Shown piece after piece: positions 53,071 to 63,003 of a stretch of 64,000 nucleotides of DNA. Source of the DNA: Natronococcus sp. AD-5. Lineage in GTDB: Archaea; Halobacteriota; Halobacteria; Halobacteriales; Natrialbaceae. Made by a program: the position numbers and the translations under genes. The stretch is from assembly GCF_030734285.1 (NCBI RefSeq), contig NZ_CP132295.1:248001-312000 (forward strand), read 5' to 3'. How positions within the stretch are numbered: position 1 is the first letter of the stretch; the number at the start of each line of letters is the position of its first letter. The notes below the pieces were generated by a model. The model worked only from the letters and a program-made list of their open reading frames with translations, did not search any database and had not been told where the DNA came from.

Positions 53071-54282
53071 CTATGAGAGCGTCGCCCGGATGCGATCGAC
53101 GACGTAGTCGACCTCCTCGTCCGTGAGACACGCCGGGTTGACCGTGAACTCGTCGTCGTCCAGTCGGTCGGCGCCGACGAACACGCGCGGCGTTTCCCGC
53201 CTGAGCGACCCGACGAGACCCGTCGCGTCGGTCGCCGCGCGATCGGGATCGACGGAGGCGGTGACCTGGGAAACGGCGTCGGTCTTGTCGCCGCCCTCGA
53301 TCCGGGTCTCGAGGCCGGGAACGTCGGCGAGCGCCGACTCGAGGCGCTCCGCGCGCTCGTGCCACTCCCGGAGCCGAGCGTCGTGGTCCTCCTCGACGAA
53401 CAGCTCGAGCGCGCGAATCAGGCCGACGATCTCCTCCTTGCCGACCTTCATCGAGCGGCCGACCCCCTGGCGCGGAACGCCCGGCAGCTCGTCGGCGCCG
53501 ACCAGGTCCGCCGGCGGGTCGTACACCGCGTCGGCCGCGTGCATGTCCAGGTGCTGGCGGGCGACCGACCGGATCAGTTCCTCGTCGCCGGCGAGGAACC
53601 CGGTCGACTGGGGGCCGCGGATCGCCTTCCCGCCGCTGAACGCGACGAGGTCGGCACCCTGCTCGATAAACCGCGAGAGGTTCTCCGCCGGCGGTAGCTC
53701 CGCCGCCGCGTCGACGATGACGGGGACGTCGTTGTCGTGGGCGATCTCGCAGACCGTCTCGAGCGGCGGCTGCGTGTAGGGTTTTTCCATGTAGGCGACG
53801 GCGGCGGTTTCGTCCGCGATGGCCGCCCCGATCTCCCACGGCTCGACGTTCTCCGAGCCGGTCCCGAGGTGGTAGTCGTTCGTTCCGACGTCGACGATCG
53901 TCGCCCCGGGCAGTCGAAGGGCGTGATCGTAGCCGTTTCGGTGGGTCCGCGGCATGACGATTTCGTCCGGGATTCCCTCGGTGTCGGGGAGCCGCGCCAT
54001 CACCTCGAGGTCGTCGCCGGCGAGACACGCCGCGGCGGCCATCGACAGCGCGGAACTCGCGCCGCTCGTGACGTAGCCCGCGTCGGCGCCGGTCGCCTCG
54101 GCGATGAGTTCCGAGGCGCGCTGTTGTAAGTCCGAGATGCGGACGAACGCCCGCGAGGCGTCGCGCATCGCGTCCGCCGCCTCCTCGCGCATCAGCGTTC
54201 CGCTGATCCGGGTTTTCGTCCCGGTCGCGTTGACGACGGTCGGCACGCCGAGCTCGTCGTAGATCGTCGCCTCGTCAGCCAC
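53071..54282 (-). CDS. SelA/DgaE-like PLP-dependent enzyme
   Basis: The 403-residue protein has the SelA-like PLP fold. VPTVVNATGTKTRISGTLMR is followed by TGADAGYVTSGASSALSMAA (PLP phosphate site) and DVPVIVDAAAELPPAENLSR (cofactor Asp). Then comes GADLVAFSGGKAIRGPQSTG with the Lys that binds PLP. The group includes selenocysteine synthase and D-glucosaminate-6-phosphate ammonia-lyase (DgaE), which gives 2-keto-3-deoxygluconate 6-phosphate. In a sugar locus a DgaE-like or other amino-sugar acid lyase role is more likely, but this is inference. It is convergent with the permease operon and divergent from the first lyase gene. Confidence 0.75.
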   Translation of the reverse strand: MADEATIYDELGVPTVVNATGTKTRISGTLMREEAADAMRDASRAFVRISDLQQRASELIAEATGADAGYVTSGASSALSMAAAACLAGDDLEVMARLPDTEGIPDEIVMPRTHRNGYDHALRLPGATIVDVGTNDYHLGTGSENVEPWEIGAAIADETAAVAYMEKPYTQPPLETVCEIAHDNDVPVIVDAAAELPPAENLSRFIEQGADLVAFSGGKAIRGPQSTGFLAGDEELIRSVARQHLDMHAADAVYDPPADLVGADELPGVPRQGVGRSMKVGKEEIVGLIRALELFVEEDHDARLREWHERAERLESALADVPGLETRIEGGDKTDAVSQVTASVDPDRAATDATGLVGSLRRETPRVFVGADRLDDDEFTVNPACLTDEEVDYVVDRIRATLS

Positions 54283-54515
54283 GTCGGATCACCGAAGGGG
54301 ATCGAACTGTCATGAGTCGTCGTCCCGTTCGAAAACGGGTCAGAAAAAACTTCCGTCGTCCGAACCGCTCTCCGTCTTCGGCGACGATCCGTCGAGGCCG
54401 TCTCGGGCTACGGGGACTCTCGTAGCGCCGAAACGAGTCGAGGTTCGAAACGCTATTTTATAGTTCGAACGGGCGTGGATAAACTATATTATCGCCGAAC
54501 CGAATGTGTTAGTTG
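54283..54515. promoter_or_regulatory. Promoter region of the first heparinase-like gene
   Basis: CGCTATTTTATAGTTC at about 54450-54465 is a TATA candidate. The 33 bp before the ATG resemble those before the second copy: (C)TAT-TATCG, GAA, then ATGTGTTaGtTG or ATGTGTTtGgTG directly before the start codon. The shared leader suggests common control. Confidence 0.45.
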
Positions 54516-57500
54516 ATGACAGGCAACAGGAGGGGTGCGAATAGCGGTAGCTGGTACGACGAGAAACTGTGCGAGGTAGCCGGTCGTGTCGTCGAGAGCG
54601 ACGTCTCGCGCCGGTCCGTGCTCACGACGACGGGCGCGGGGATCCTTGGGAGTCTCGTCGCCGGGACCGCCGCGGCGGACGACGGGTCCGGGACGCGCAA
54701 CGCGAAGACGCGAACGACGATCTGGACCGAGGAGATGCGCGAGAACGCCCGCCGCAACGTCGAGCGCTTCGACTGGGCGGCCGCCGAACGCGACGCCGCC
54801 GTCGCGAGCGCCGACGAGTACCTCGAAGAGCACACGCTGGACGACCTCTGGCACATGGTCACGTCGCAGAAGATTCCCCGCGGAGGCGGCGTCGCCGGAT
54901 TCCGCGAGGATACGATGGGCGGTTACGACGACCCGGGAACGGACCGGCCGTGGAAGATGCGGACGGCGACGGAGGAGTACGTCGTGCCGACGAACGACTT
55001 CGCCGCCTACCGCGAGAGCGGCCTCGACGACCGCGGAATGTTCGATCCGGCTCTCGCGGACGACCAGTACCTCGTCAACGAGGAACACCCCGAGATGGGC
55101 GAGGGCTGGGGCGTCGACGACGGTACGGGGTGGATCGACGAAGACGGCGACATCGGCTCGCCGGGCGAGCGGATGAATTTCGTCGCCTTCTACAACCACT
55201 GGCACGTCTGGCGCCCCGGCGGGATTCTCCGGATCGTGCGGGCGCTCACCGACGCGTACCTGCTCACCGGCGCCCGGAAATGCTCCCGGGCGGGGACCGT
55301 CCTGCTCGATCGCATCGCCGACGTCTACCCGGAGATGGACGTCTCGGCGTACGTGCAACCCGACTACTGGAACAACCACGGCGGACGGCAGACGGGTCGC
55401 GTGATCGGCGGTAGCTGGGAGCCGAACCTCGTCCGTGACCTTCTCCGGGCGTACGACGCGTTCTTCCCGGGGATGGACGGCGACGACGAACTGATCGCGT
55501 TCCTCGACGCGAAGACCGAGAAATTTCCCGGCCTCGAGGAGAAAGATTCCGTCGAGAAGATCCGCGAGAACATCGAGGACAACTTCGTTCGCGAGATGCT
55601 GCCGGCGGCGAAGAACTCCGATCTGGTTCCCGGTCGCGGTCAACTCTCGACGGTGGCGATCTCCGCGCGCGTCCTGGACGAACCCGACGGCTACACGAAA
55701 GACGCCATCGAGTTCGTCTTTCAGCCGGGCGGGGAACGGTTCGTCGGCGACGTCTGGAACCGCGAACCCGAGAACTGGATCACGACCGGCGGCGACCTCC
55801 TCGTGCCGGTCGTCGACGTCTGGGACCGCGACGGCTACTCCAACGAGGCCGCGCCGCTGTACAACCGCATCGAGATGTCGTCGATTCGCCAGGTGGCGGA
55901 GGCGCTGAAGGGGTACGACGCCTTCGACGGCGCCGACCTCTACCAGCACCCGAAGTTCCGGCACGCGCTCCGACAGAACTCCCACCTGCTCCTGATCGAT
56001 CAACACACACCCGAAATCGGCGACACCCATCCGAATCAGGACGACAACTACCTCAGCCAGTCCGCCATCGAAGACGGTTACGAAGTCACGGGCGACGAGA
56101 TTTTCGCCCAGCTGTGGCACTTCGCGAACGGGTACTCGACGGCGGGAATCGACGGCGACGTCTTCGACGCCAACCCGGGAGGGATCAGCGACGAGATCGA
56201 AGCGATCGTCGACGCCGAGGGGCCGCTCGATCTCCCCAGCCAGAACTTGGCCGGCTACGGCTTCGCCGCCCTTCGCGACGGGGAGAACTACCTGGACGAA
56301 TCGTTCGGGATCACGTACGACTTCTCGAACCTGTTCGCGGACGCGTCGACGGAGGTCGACGACAGCTTCGACGAAGCCATCCAGCTCAACGCGGACGACG
56401 ACGGCGAGTGGTGGGAGTTCGAGTTCGACGTCGACGCGGCCGGCGAGTACGACCTCGAGATCGAGACGCTGTTCGTCTCGACCTACGGCACTTACGACCT
56501 GTACGTCAACGGCGAGCGGATCGACGTCGTCGACTTCTACAGCCCGACGTTCGACCGCGAGACGATCGCGTACGCGACGGAGCTGGCGGAAGGAAGCAAT
56601 ACGATCCGCTTCGAGAACGTCGGGCGGAACGAAGCGTCGGGCGGCTATCGAATGGCCGTCTACTACCTCGAGCTCTTCGACGCCGACGATCGCGAGCGCA
56701 GAGAGCGGGCGGCGGCGCTCGGCAACGCGAAACGGGCCTTCTGGCTCTACTACGGTCGTAACAGCATCAACGGCGGCGGAAGCGCTCACAACCACGGCGA
56801 TACGCTGAATCTGGGCGTCGCGGCGCACGGTCTCCAGCTCTCGCCCGACCTCGGATACCCCGAGGCGACCGGAAGCTGGCCCAAGCGACGCAACTGGACG
56901 GCGAACACGATCAGTCACAACACCGTAACGGTCGACGGGGAACGGCAGGATCCCCAGTGGGTCGGCGATCCGCGCCACTTCGAGGGAAGCGACGACCGAG
57001 TGAACCTGATCGACGTCGACGCGCGACACGCGTACGAGCAGTGTGACGAGTATCGCCGCACGACGGCGATGGTCACGGTCGACGAGGAACACTCCTACGC
57101 CGTCGACTTCTTCCGCGTCGCCGGCGGCGACGACCACCACTTTAGCTTTCACGGCGCGAAAGGCGAGGCGAGCGCCGACGGCATCGACCTCGTCCCCCAG
57201 GACGGCGGCACGTACGCCGGCGAGGACGTCCCCAAACCCGGCTACGGCGAGGATACCGAGTACAATCGGACCGTCGGCAGCGGCTTCAACTACCTCGACA
57301 ACGTCGAACGCGACGCCGACCCCGGCCGAACGGTCGCGATCGACTGGGACGTCGAGGATCACTGGAACGATCGCGACGACGACGCCGACGGCGTCCACCT
57401 TCGGCTGACCACCTTCGGCGAGTTCGACGAAGTCGCGCTCGCCGACGGCCATCCGCCCGACCTCGGCGGTAATCCCGAGTCGCTCCGATACGCGTTGTTG

Positions 57501-58220
57501 CACCGCAGCGGCGCCGACCTCGAGAGCACGTTCCTCTCGACGATCGAGCACTACGACGGCGACCGCGTCGTCGAATCGGTCGAGGAGGTCGCCGTGTCCG
57601 GCGGCGACGGTCGCGCCGTCAAAGTCGACCTCGCGACCGGGCGAACCGACTACGTCGTCTGCACTGACGGAGAAGAGAGCACAGTCACCGTCGACGGGAC
57701 GTTCGAGTTCCGCGGCTTCTTCGGCCTCTACTCGGTCGAAGACGGCGAGTCGGAGTACGCGTACGTCCACGACGGAACGTTGCTCAAGCCCGTCGACGGT
57801 CAGCCAGTGATTCAGGAATCGCAGGGATTCGTCCGCGGGTTCGTCGAGGACTTCACGCGAGGGATGCGCCTCGAGAACGAACTCGAACTCCGGGTTCCGG
57901 ACGAGCGACCGGCGCTCGAGGAACGCATCTCGGATTTCGTCTACGTCGACAACGACGCGTCCGATAGCTGGCGCGGCGACCGCTACGAGGAGCACCAGCC
58001 GATCGAAGAGCGAGACCAGCGAGGGGTGGGCAACGGTGCATACCCCGTCGAAGGCGTAACCGTCGGGGACGGAAACGAAGTGACCGTCGACGTCGGCGAG
58101 CGAACGTTCGTCCGGCAGTTCGCCGATCCGGATCGACTCGAAGAGGGCGGGTACGAGTACATCGTCGACGTCGGCGAAGACGTCAAAATCCCGCTGACTG
58201 CGGCCTGGTCGCAGACGTAG
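54516..58220 (+). CDS. Tat-exported heparinase II/III-like polysaccharide lyase, copy 1
   Basis: The roughly 1,234-residue protein has a Tat signal (SRRSVLTTTGAGILGSLVAG) and then an alpha/alpha toroid region to about 610 (NHWHVWRPGGILRIVRALTD, YSTAGIDGDVFDANPGG). A compact beta domain at about 616-720 (EWWEFEFDVDAAGEYDLEIE, YDLYVNGERIDVVDFYSP) looks like a carbohydrate-binding module. The toroid then resumes with GNAKRAFWLYYGRN and the catalytic-type HNHGDTLNLGVAAHG near 757. SHNTVTVDGERQ near 800 opens the heparinase II/III beta-sheet domain. Such enzymes cleave uronic-acid polymers by beta-elimination outside the cell. The substrate is unknown. The protein is about 75 percent identical to copy 2 by eye, with near-identical tracts. 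Confidence 0.82.
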   Translation: MTGNRRGANSGSWYDEKLCEVAGRVVESDVSRRSVLTTTGAGILGSLVAGTAAADDGSGTRNAKTRTTIWTEEMRENARRNVERFDWAAAERDAAVASADEYLEEHTLDDLWHMVTSQKIPRGGGVAGFREDTMGGYDDPGTDRPWKMRTATEEYVVPTNDFAAYRESGLDDRGMFDPALADDQYLVNEEHPEMGEGWGVDDGTGWIDEDGDIGSPGERMNFVAFYNHWHVWRPGGILRIVRALTDAYLLTGARKCSRAGTVLLDRIADVYPEMDVSAYVQPDYWNNHGGRQTGRVIGGSWEPNLVRDLLRAYDAFFPGMDGDDELIAFLDAKTEKFPGLEEKDSVEKIRENIEDNFVREMLPAAKNSDLVPGRGQLSTVAISARVLDEPDGYTKDAIEFVFQPGGERFVGDVWNREPENWITTGGDLLVPVVDVWDRDGYSNEAAPLYNRIEMSSIRQVAEALKGYDAFDGADLYQHPKFRHALRQNSHLLLIDQHTPEIGDTHPNQDDNYLSQSAIEDGYEVTGDEIFAQLWHFANGYSTAGIDGDVFDANPGGISDEIEAIVDAEGPLDLPSQNLAGYGFAALRDGENYLDESFGITYDFSNLFADASTEVDDSFDEAIQLNADDDGEWWEFEFDVDAAGEYDLEIETLFVSTYGTYDLYVNGERIDVVDFYSPTFDRETIAYATELAEGSNTIRFENVGRNEASGGYRMAVYYLELFDADDRERRERAAALGNAKRAFWLYYGRNSINGGGSAHNHGDTLNLGVAAHGLQLSPDLGYPEATGSWPKRRNWTANTISHNTVTVDGERQDPQWVGDPRHFEGSDDRVNLIDVDARHAYEQCDEYRRTTAMVTVDEEHSYAVDFFRVAGGDDHHFSFHGAKGEASADGIDLVPQDGGTYAGEDVPKPGYGEDTEYNRTVGSGFNYLDNVERDADPGRTVAIDWDVEDHWNDRDDDADGVHLRLTTFGEFDEVALADGHPPDLGGNPESLRYALLHRSGADLESTFLSTIEHYDGDRVVESVEEVAVSGGDGRAVKVDLATGRTDYVVCTDGEESTVTVDGTFEFRGFFGLYSVEDGESEYAYVHDGTLLKPVDGQPVIQESQGFVRGFVEDFTRGMRLENELELRVPDERPALEERISDFVYVDNDASDSWRGDRYEEHQPIEERDQRGVGNGAYPVEGVTVGDGNEVTVDVGERTFVRQFADPDRLEEGGYEYIVDVGEDVKIPLTAAWSQT

Positions 58221-58418
58221 TCGAAGTTCGCGGTCGTCGAACCGGTTTCGGCAGTGGAGCCAGTCCGTCCGGATCGTCGGGCCGAGAAGGAAACCGCTCG
58301 TCGACTCCAAACGCATTCTTTCGTCGTTATCTCGGAAATATCATACTGAATACATGGTTCTCTGAAATAGTGAATATGAGGAAAAGTTCTATTATCGATG
58401 AATCTCATGTGTTTGGTG
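58221..58418. promoter_or_regulatory. Spacer between the two lyase genes, with shared leader
   Basis: The spacer carries TCTATTATCGATGAATCTCA and ATGTGTTTGGTG before the ATG at 58419, matching the leader of copy 1 (TATATTATCGCCGAA, ATGTGTTAGTTG). A TTTCG rich stretch after the first gene could end its transcript. Copy 2 therefore probably has its own promoter. Confidence 0.45.
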
Positions 58419-61400
58419 ATGTCTCGCAATGAATGGAGCGGGAAGCGCAGTGACCGGTACGACGAGCAAAGTGCCGTAACCGACCGGGCGATCGATGTCG
58501 AGGTCTCGAGACGATCCCTGCTGGCGGCGACCGGCGGAGGGATCCTCGCGGGCCTCACCGCCGGGGCGGGAACGGCCTCCGCCGATTCGGACGCATTCAA
58601 CGCGAAGAGCCGTCTGACGCTCTGGACCGAGGAAATGCGCGAGAACGCCCGCCGCAACGTCGAGCGCTACGACTGGGCAGCAACCGAACGCGACAGTGCG
58701 GTCGGAAGCGCCGACGAGTACCTCGAAGAGCACACGCTGGACGACCTCTGGCACATGGTCACGTCGCAGAAGATTCCGCGCGGCGGCGGGACAACTCACT
58801 TTCGCCAATTGATGGGGTGGAGTTGGACCGGCGTCGGGATCGATCGCGCTCTCGACCGGCCGTGGAAGATGCGGACGGCGACGGAGGAGTACGTCGTGCC
58901 AACGAACGACTTCGCCGCCTACCGCGAGAGCGGCCTCGACGACCGCGGAATGTTCGATCCGGCTCTCGCGGACGACCAGTACCTCGTCAACGAGGAACAC
59001 CCCGAGATGGGCGAGGGCTGGGGCGTCGACGACGGCACGGGGTGGATCGACGAAGACGGCGATATCGGTGACGAAGGCCAGCGGATGAACTTCGCCGCGT
59101 ACTACAACCATTGGTACGTCTGGCGCCCCGGCGGAATCCTTCGGATCGTCGAGGCGCTCGCCGACGCCTACCTGCTCACCGGCGACCGGAAGTACTCCCG
59201 GGCGGGAACCGTCCTGCTCGATCGCATCGCCGACGTCTACCCGGAGATGACCATCTACGACTATCCGGATCCCGAGTACTGGAACAGCACCGGCGGACGC
59301 GGAACCGGCAAGGTGATCGGCGCGACGTGGGAGTCGAACCTGATGCGCCCGATCATCCAGGCCTACGACGCGTTCTTCCCGGGAATGGACGGCGACGACG
59401 AACTGATCGCGTTTCTCGACGCGAAGACCGACGAGTACCCCGGTCTCGAGGGAAAGGATTCCGTCGAGAAGATCCGCAAGAACATCGAGGACGGGATCCT
59501 CCGGGAGGTACTCCCGGCGGCGGAAAACTCGGACATCATCCTCGAGAGCGGCGGGTACAGCGCGCTCGCACAGTCCGCGCGCGTGCTGGACGAACCCGAC
59601 GGCTACACGCGGGAGGCGATCGAGTGGATCTTCCAGCCCGGCAAGGAGAAGTTCGTCGGCGACCAGTGGGACGAAGAGCCCGAGAACTGGATCACCACCG
59701 GCGGAAACATCCTCGCGCCGCTGGTCGACGTCGTCGACCGGGACGGCTACAACAACAGGGGCTCCCCGATGTACAACCGGATCCGGCAGACCTCGTTCCG
59801 GGAAGCCGCGGACCACCTCCAGGGGTACGACGGGTTCGACGGTGCCGACCTCTATCAGCACCCGAAGTTCCGACAGACGCTCCGACAGAACACGCACCTG
59901 CTGCTCCTCGATCGGTACGTTCCCGAGATCGGAAACGCCCATCCGAATCGGAACGCGGACTACCTCTCTACGAGCTCGATCGAGGCGGGCTATCAGGCGA
60001 CCGGACGGGATATCTTCGCGCAACTCTGGCACTTCGTAAACGGCTACTCAACGGTGGGGATCCGCGGGTCGATCTTCGACGCGGATCCCGAGGGAGTCGC
60101 CGACGAGATTCGGGCGGTGATCGACGCCGAGGGGCCGCTCGACCTGCCGAGTCAGAACCTCGCCGGCTACGGGTTCGCCGCGCTTCGCGACGGGACGAAT
60201 TACCTGAACCGATCGTTCGGAACGATCTACGACACCTCCGAGCTGTTCGCCGAGGCGTCCACCGACGTCAACGACAGCTTCGACGAAGCCATCCAGCTCC
60301 AGGCCTACGAGGAAGGCGAGTGGTGGGAGTTCGAGTTCGAGGCCGACGCGAGCGACGAGTACGACCTCGAGATCGAGACGCTGTTCGTCTCGACGTACGG
60401 GATCTACGACCTGTATATCAACGGCGAGCGGATCGACACCGTCGACTTCTACAGCCCGTCGTTCGATCGCGACACGATTACGTACACGGTGGAACTGCCG
60501 GAGGGAACCAACACGATGCGGTGGGAGAACGTCGGGAAGAACGAGGAATCGGACAACTACCTGATGGCGCTGTACTACCTCACGCTGATCGACGAGAGCG
60601 AGCGCGAGAACAGGGAGGCCGCGTCCGAACTCGGCAACGCGAAACGGGCCTTCTGGCTCTACTACGGTCGCAACGATATCACGTATCACAACCACAGCGA
60701 CACGCTGAACGTCGGCGTCGCCGCGCACGAACTCGAGCTCTCGCCCGATCTGGGATACGTCGAAGCCACCGGCGACTGGCCGAAGGGACACAACTGGACG
60801 ATGAATACGGTGAGTCACAACACCGTCGTGGTCGACGAGGAGGAACAGCACACCCAGTGGGTTTCGACTCCTCGACACTTCGACGGCGCGGACGATCGGG
60901 TCAACCTCGTCGACGTCGAAGCGCCGCACGTCTATCCGCAAGCCGACGAGTACCGGCGGACGCTCGCGACGGTCGCGGTCGACGAGGAACACTCCTACGC
61001 CGTCGACTTCTTCCGCGTCGCCGGCGGCGACGACCACCACTTCAGCTTCCACGGCGCGAAGGGAGAGGCGAGCGCCGACGGCGTCGACCTCGTCCCCCAG
61101 GACGGCGGCACGTACGCCGGCGAGGACGTCCCGAAGCCCGGCTACGGCGAAGACACGGAATACAACCGGGAGGTCGGTAACGGCTTCAACTACCTCGACA
61201 ACGTCGAACGCGACGCCGACCCCGGCCGAACGGTCGCGATCGACTGGGACGTCGAGGACCACTGGAACCGCCGCGACGACGACGCCGACGGCGTCCACGT
61301 GCGACTGACCACCTTCGGCGAGTTCGACGAGGTCGCACTCGCGGACGGACACCCGCCACAGCACAGCGGCAACCCGGAAACGTTGCGGTACGCGCTGGCC

Positions 61401-62111
61401 CACCGCAGCGGCGCCGACCTGAAGAGCACGTTCGTCTCGACGATCGAGCACTACGACGGCGACCGCGTCGTCGAATCGGTCGAGGAGGTCGACGCGATCG
61501 GCGGCGACGCCCGCGCCGTCAAGGTCGAACTCACGACCGGGCGGACCGACTACGTCGTCTGCACCTTCGGGGAGGTGAGTACGGTCACGGTCGACGAGAC
61601 GTTCTCGTTCCGCGGCTTCTTCGGCCTCTACTCGGTCGAAGACGGCGAGCCGGAGTACGCGTACGTCCACGACGGCACGCTGCTCAAACCCCTCGATCGA
61701 TCCCCCCTCGTCCGGGAATCGGCCGGCTACGTCCGGGGATTCGTCGAGGACTTCACGCGGGGGATGCGTCTCGAGAACGAACTCGAACTCCGGATTCCCG
61801 ACGATAAAGACGAGATCGATCGCAACGCCGGATTCGTCTACGTCGACAACGACGATTCCGATCCATGGCGAGGACGGCCCGACCTGCAGATCCCGGCGAT
61901 CTCGGAACCGCGCGGCCGCGGCAACGGCGCGTATCCGATCGAGAACTTCGAGGTCGGCGGCGGGAACACGGTGACCGTCGACGTCGGCGAACGGACGTTC
62001 GTCCGGCAGTTCGACGATCCCGACGAACTCGAAGACGGGGGCTACGAGTACATCATCGAACGCAACAACGATGTCAGGATCCCGCTGACCGCGACCTGGT
62101 CGCGGGAGTAG
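58419..62111 (+). CDS. Tat-exported heparinase II/III-like polysaccharide lyase, copy 2
   Basis: The roughly 1,230-residue protein repeats copy 1. It has a Tat signal (SRRSLLAATGGGILAGLTAG), toroid (NHWYVWRPGGILRIVEALAD), inserted beta domain at about 619-722 (EWWEFEFEADASDEYDLEIE), then GNAKRAFWLYYGRN and YHNHSDTLNVGVAAHELEL near 756. SHNTVVVDEEEQHTQ opens the beta-sheet domain. It differs from copy 1 mainly around residues 125-145 (RQLMGWSWTGVGIDRALDRP) and in the loop before HNH, where copy 1 has a Gly-rich insertion. Those sites may change the substrate. The upstream start at 58398 is possible, but MSRNEWSG aligns better with copy 1. Confidence 0.82.
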   Translation: MSRNEWSGKRSDRYDEQSAVTDRAIDVEVSRRSLLAATGGGILAGLTAGAGTASADSDAFNAKSRLTLWTEEMRENARRNVERYDWAATERDSAVGSADEYLEEHTLDDLWHMVTSQKIPRGGGTTHFRQLMGWSWTGVGIDRALDRPWKMRTATEEYVVPTNDFAAYRESGLDDRGMFDPALADDQYLVNEEHPEMGEGWGVDDGTGWIDEDGDIGDEGQRMNFAAYYNHWYVWRPGGILRIVEALADAYLLTGDRKYSRAGTVLLDRIADVYPEMTIYDYPDPEYWNSTGGRGTGKVIGATWESNLMRPIIQAYDAFFPGMDGDDELIAFLDAKTDEYPGLEGKDSVEKIRKNIEDGILREVLPAAENSDIILESGGYSALAQSARVLDEPDGYTREAIEWIFQPGKEKFVGDQWDEEPENWITTGGNILAPLVDVVDRDGYNNRGSPMYNRIRQTSFREAADHLQGYDGFDGADLYQHPKFRQTLRQNTHLLLLDRYVPEIGNAHPNRNADYLSTSSIEAGYQATGRDIFAQLWHFVNGYSTVGIRGSIFDADPEGVADEIRAVIDAEGPLDLPSQNLAGYGFAALRDGTNYLNRSFGTIYDTSELFAEASTDVNDSFDEAIQLQAYEEGEWWEFEFEADASDEYDLEIETLFVSTYGIYDLYINGERIDTVDFYSPSFDRDTITYTVELPEGTNTMRWENVGKNEESDNYLMALYYLTLIDESERENREAASELGNAKRAFWLYYGRNDITYHNHSDTLNVGVAAHELELSPDLGYVEATGDWPKGHNWTMNTVSHNTVVVDEEEQHTQWVSTPRHFDGADDRVNLVDVEAPHVYPQADEYRRTLATVAVDEEHSYAVDFFRVAGGDDHHFSFHGAKGEASADGVDLVPQDGGTYAGEDVPKPGYGEDTEYNREVGNGFNYLDNVERDADPGRTVAIDWDVEDHWNRRDDDADGVHVRLTTFGEFDEVALADGHPPQHSGNPETLRYALAHRSGADLKSTFVSTIEHYDGDRVVESVEEVDAIGGDARAVKVELTTGRTDYVVCTFGEVSTVTVDETFSFRGFFGLYSVEDGEPEYAYVHDGTLLKPLDRSPLVRESAGYVRGFVEDFTRGMRLENELELRIPDDKDEIDRNAGFVYVDNDDSDPWRGRPDLQIPAISEPRGRGNGAYPIENFEVGGGNTVTVDVGERTFVRQFDDPDELEDGGYEYIIERNNDVRIPLTATWSRE

Positions 62112-62190
62112 ACGCGGACCCCGAGCACCGAGCACGGCGCCTTTTTCACGCTACCGCGCTCCGACTCGCTCGAAGATCCCGAGCGATCCA

Positions 62191-62955
62191 CTACGACGAC
62201 GCGCCTCGAAGGTACTCGAGGTCGGCCTCGATCGCCGTCCGGTACGGGCGGTCGCCGTCGACGAATTCGACGTTCACGAAGCCGGAGAAGCCGGCGTTCT
62301 TGAAGATCCCGAGCAGCCGCTCGAGGTCGAAAAACGCGGCCTCGAGCGGGCAGCGATCGCGGGAACCTCGTTCCGGAACCGCCTGTACGTGGACGTTGTT
62401 CGAGATCGGCGCGAGATCCTTCGCCTCCTCGACCAGCACGTCCGGGGCCATCGAGAACGCGGGCTGCCAGTTGAGCCGGCAGTTCTCCCGGTCGACCGCC
62501 TCGACGAGCCGTCTCGCGCCCTCGCCGTCGTTCGTGAGCGTGTTCGCGTGCTTCTCGACGGTGACGCCGAGGTCGCGATCGGCCGCATGCCGACTCGCCC
62601 TCGAGAGGTCCTCCACCGCCCGGTCCCAGTGCTCGTCGTCGTGATCGCCGTACTCCTGGCTGCCGGCCCAGACGCGGATCAGGTCCGCCTCTAACCGCCG
62701 TGCGATCTCGAATTCCCGCTCGAGCAGGTCATCGAAGTCCGGCGCACCGACGCGCAGGTACGAGCCGTAGACGGGGATCTCGACCGACGCCGCTCGAGCG
62801 GCGTCTCGGATCGACCGACACGTCTCCGGGTTGCCGTCCCCGACGTGGTCTTTCCCCCACACTTCGACGCCGTCGTAGCCCGCGTCGCCGGCGTCGCGGA
62901 TCACGGATTCGACGCTCGCCGCCCGATTCGAAATCGTACAGAGTCCGATCTGCAT
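62191..62955 (-). CDS. Sugar phosphate isomerase/epimerase-like TIM barrel
   Basis: The 254-residue protein belongs to the AP-endonuclease-2-like TIM barrels. MQIGLCTISNRAASVESVIR and GYDGVEVWGKDHVGD are followed by ADLIRVWAGSQEYGDHDDEH and GVTVEKHANTLTNDGEGARR (Glu metal ligand). NCRLNWQPAFSMAPDVLVEE and SGFVNVEFVDGDRPY (Glu) close the barrel. Family members act on keto sugars, inosose or hydroxypyruvate with a divalent metal. In this locus it would isomerise an imported or freed sugar. It is convergent with lyase copy 2 and lies downstream of the esterase on the same strand, 48 bp away, so those two form an operon. Confidence 0.82.
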   Translation of the reverse strand: MQIGLCTISNRAASVESVIRDAGDAGYDGVEVWGKDHVGDGNPETCRSIRDAARAASVEIPVYGSYLRVGAPDFDDLLEREFEIARRLEADLIRVWAGSQEYGDHDDEHWDRAVEDLSRASRHAADRDLGVTVEKHANTLTNDGEGARRLVEAVDRENCRLNWQPAFSMAPDVLVEEAKDLAPISNNVHVQAVPERGSRDRCPLEAAFFDLERLLGIFKNAGFSGFVNVEFVDGDRPYRTAIEADLEYLRGASS

Positions 62956-63003
62956 GAACGAGGCGTGAGAGCGAGCGGGCTAAACTGTTTCGACGGGTGA
63001 CGG

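Noticed and set aside
54489-58316. A 1,275-codon open frame on the minus strand, with similar long ones at 60048-62135 and 58392-60032
   Set aside because: These are antisense shadows of the GC-rich lyase genes. Their composition (V, D, R repeats) has no family features, and the plus-strand genes show clear signals and motifs.
58340-58360. A match to the dispersed repeat end (CATACTGAATACATGG) before lyase copy 2
   Set aside because: Only about 12 bases agree and no further repeat sequence flanks it, so chance similarity is likely.
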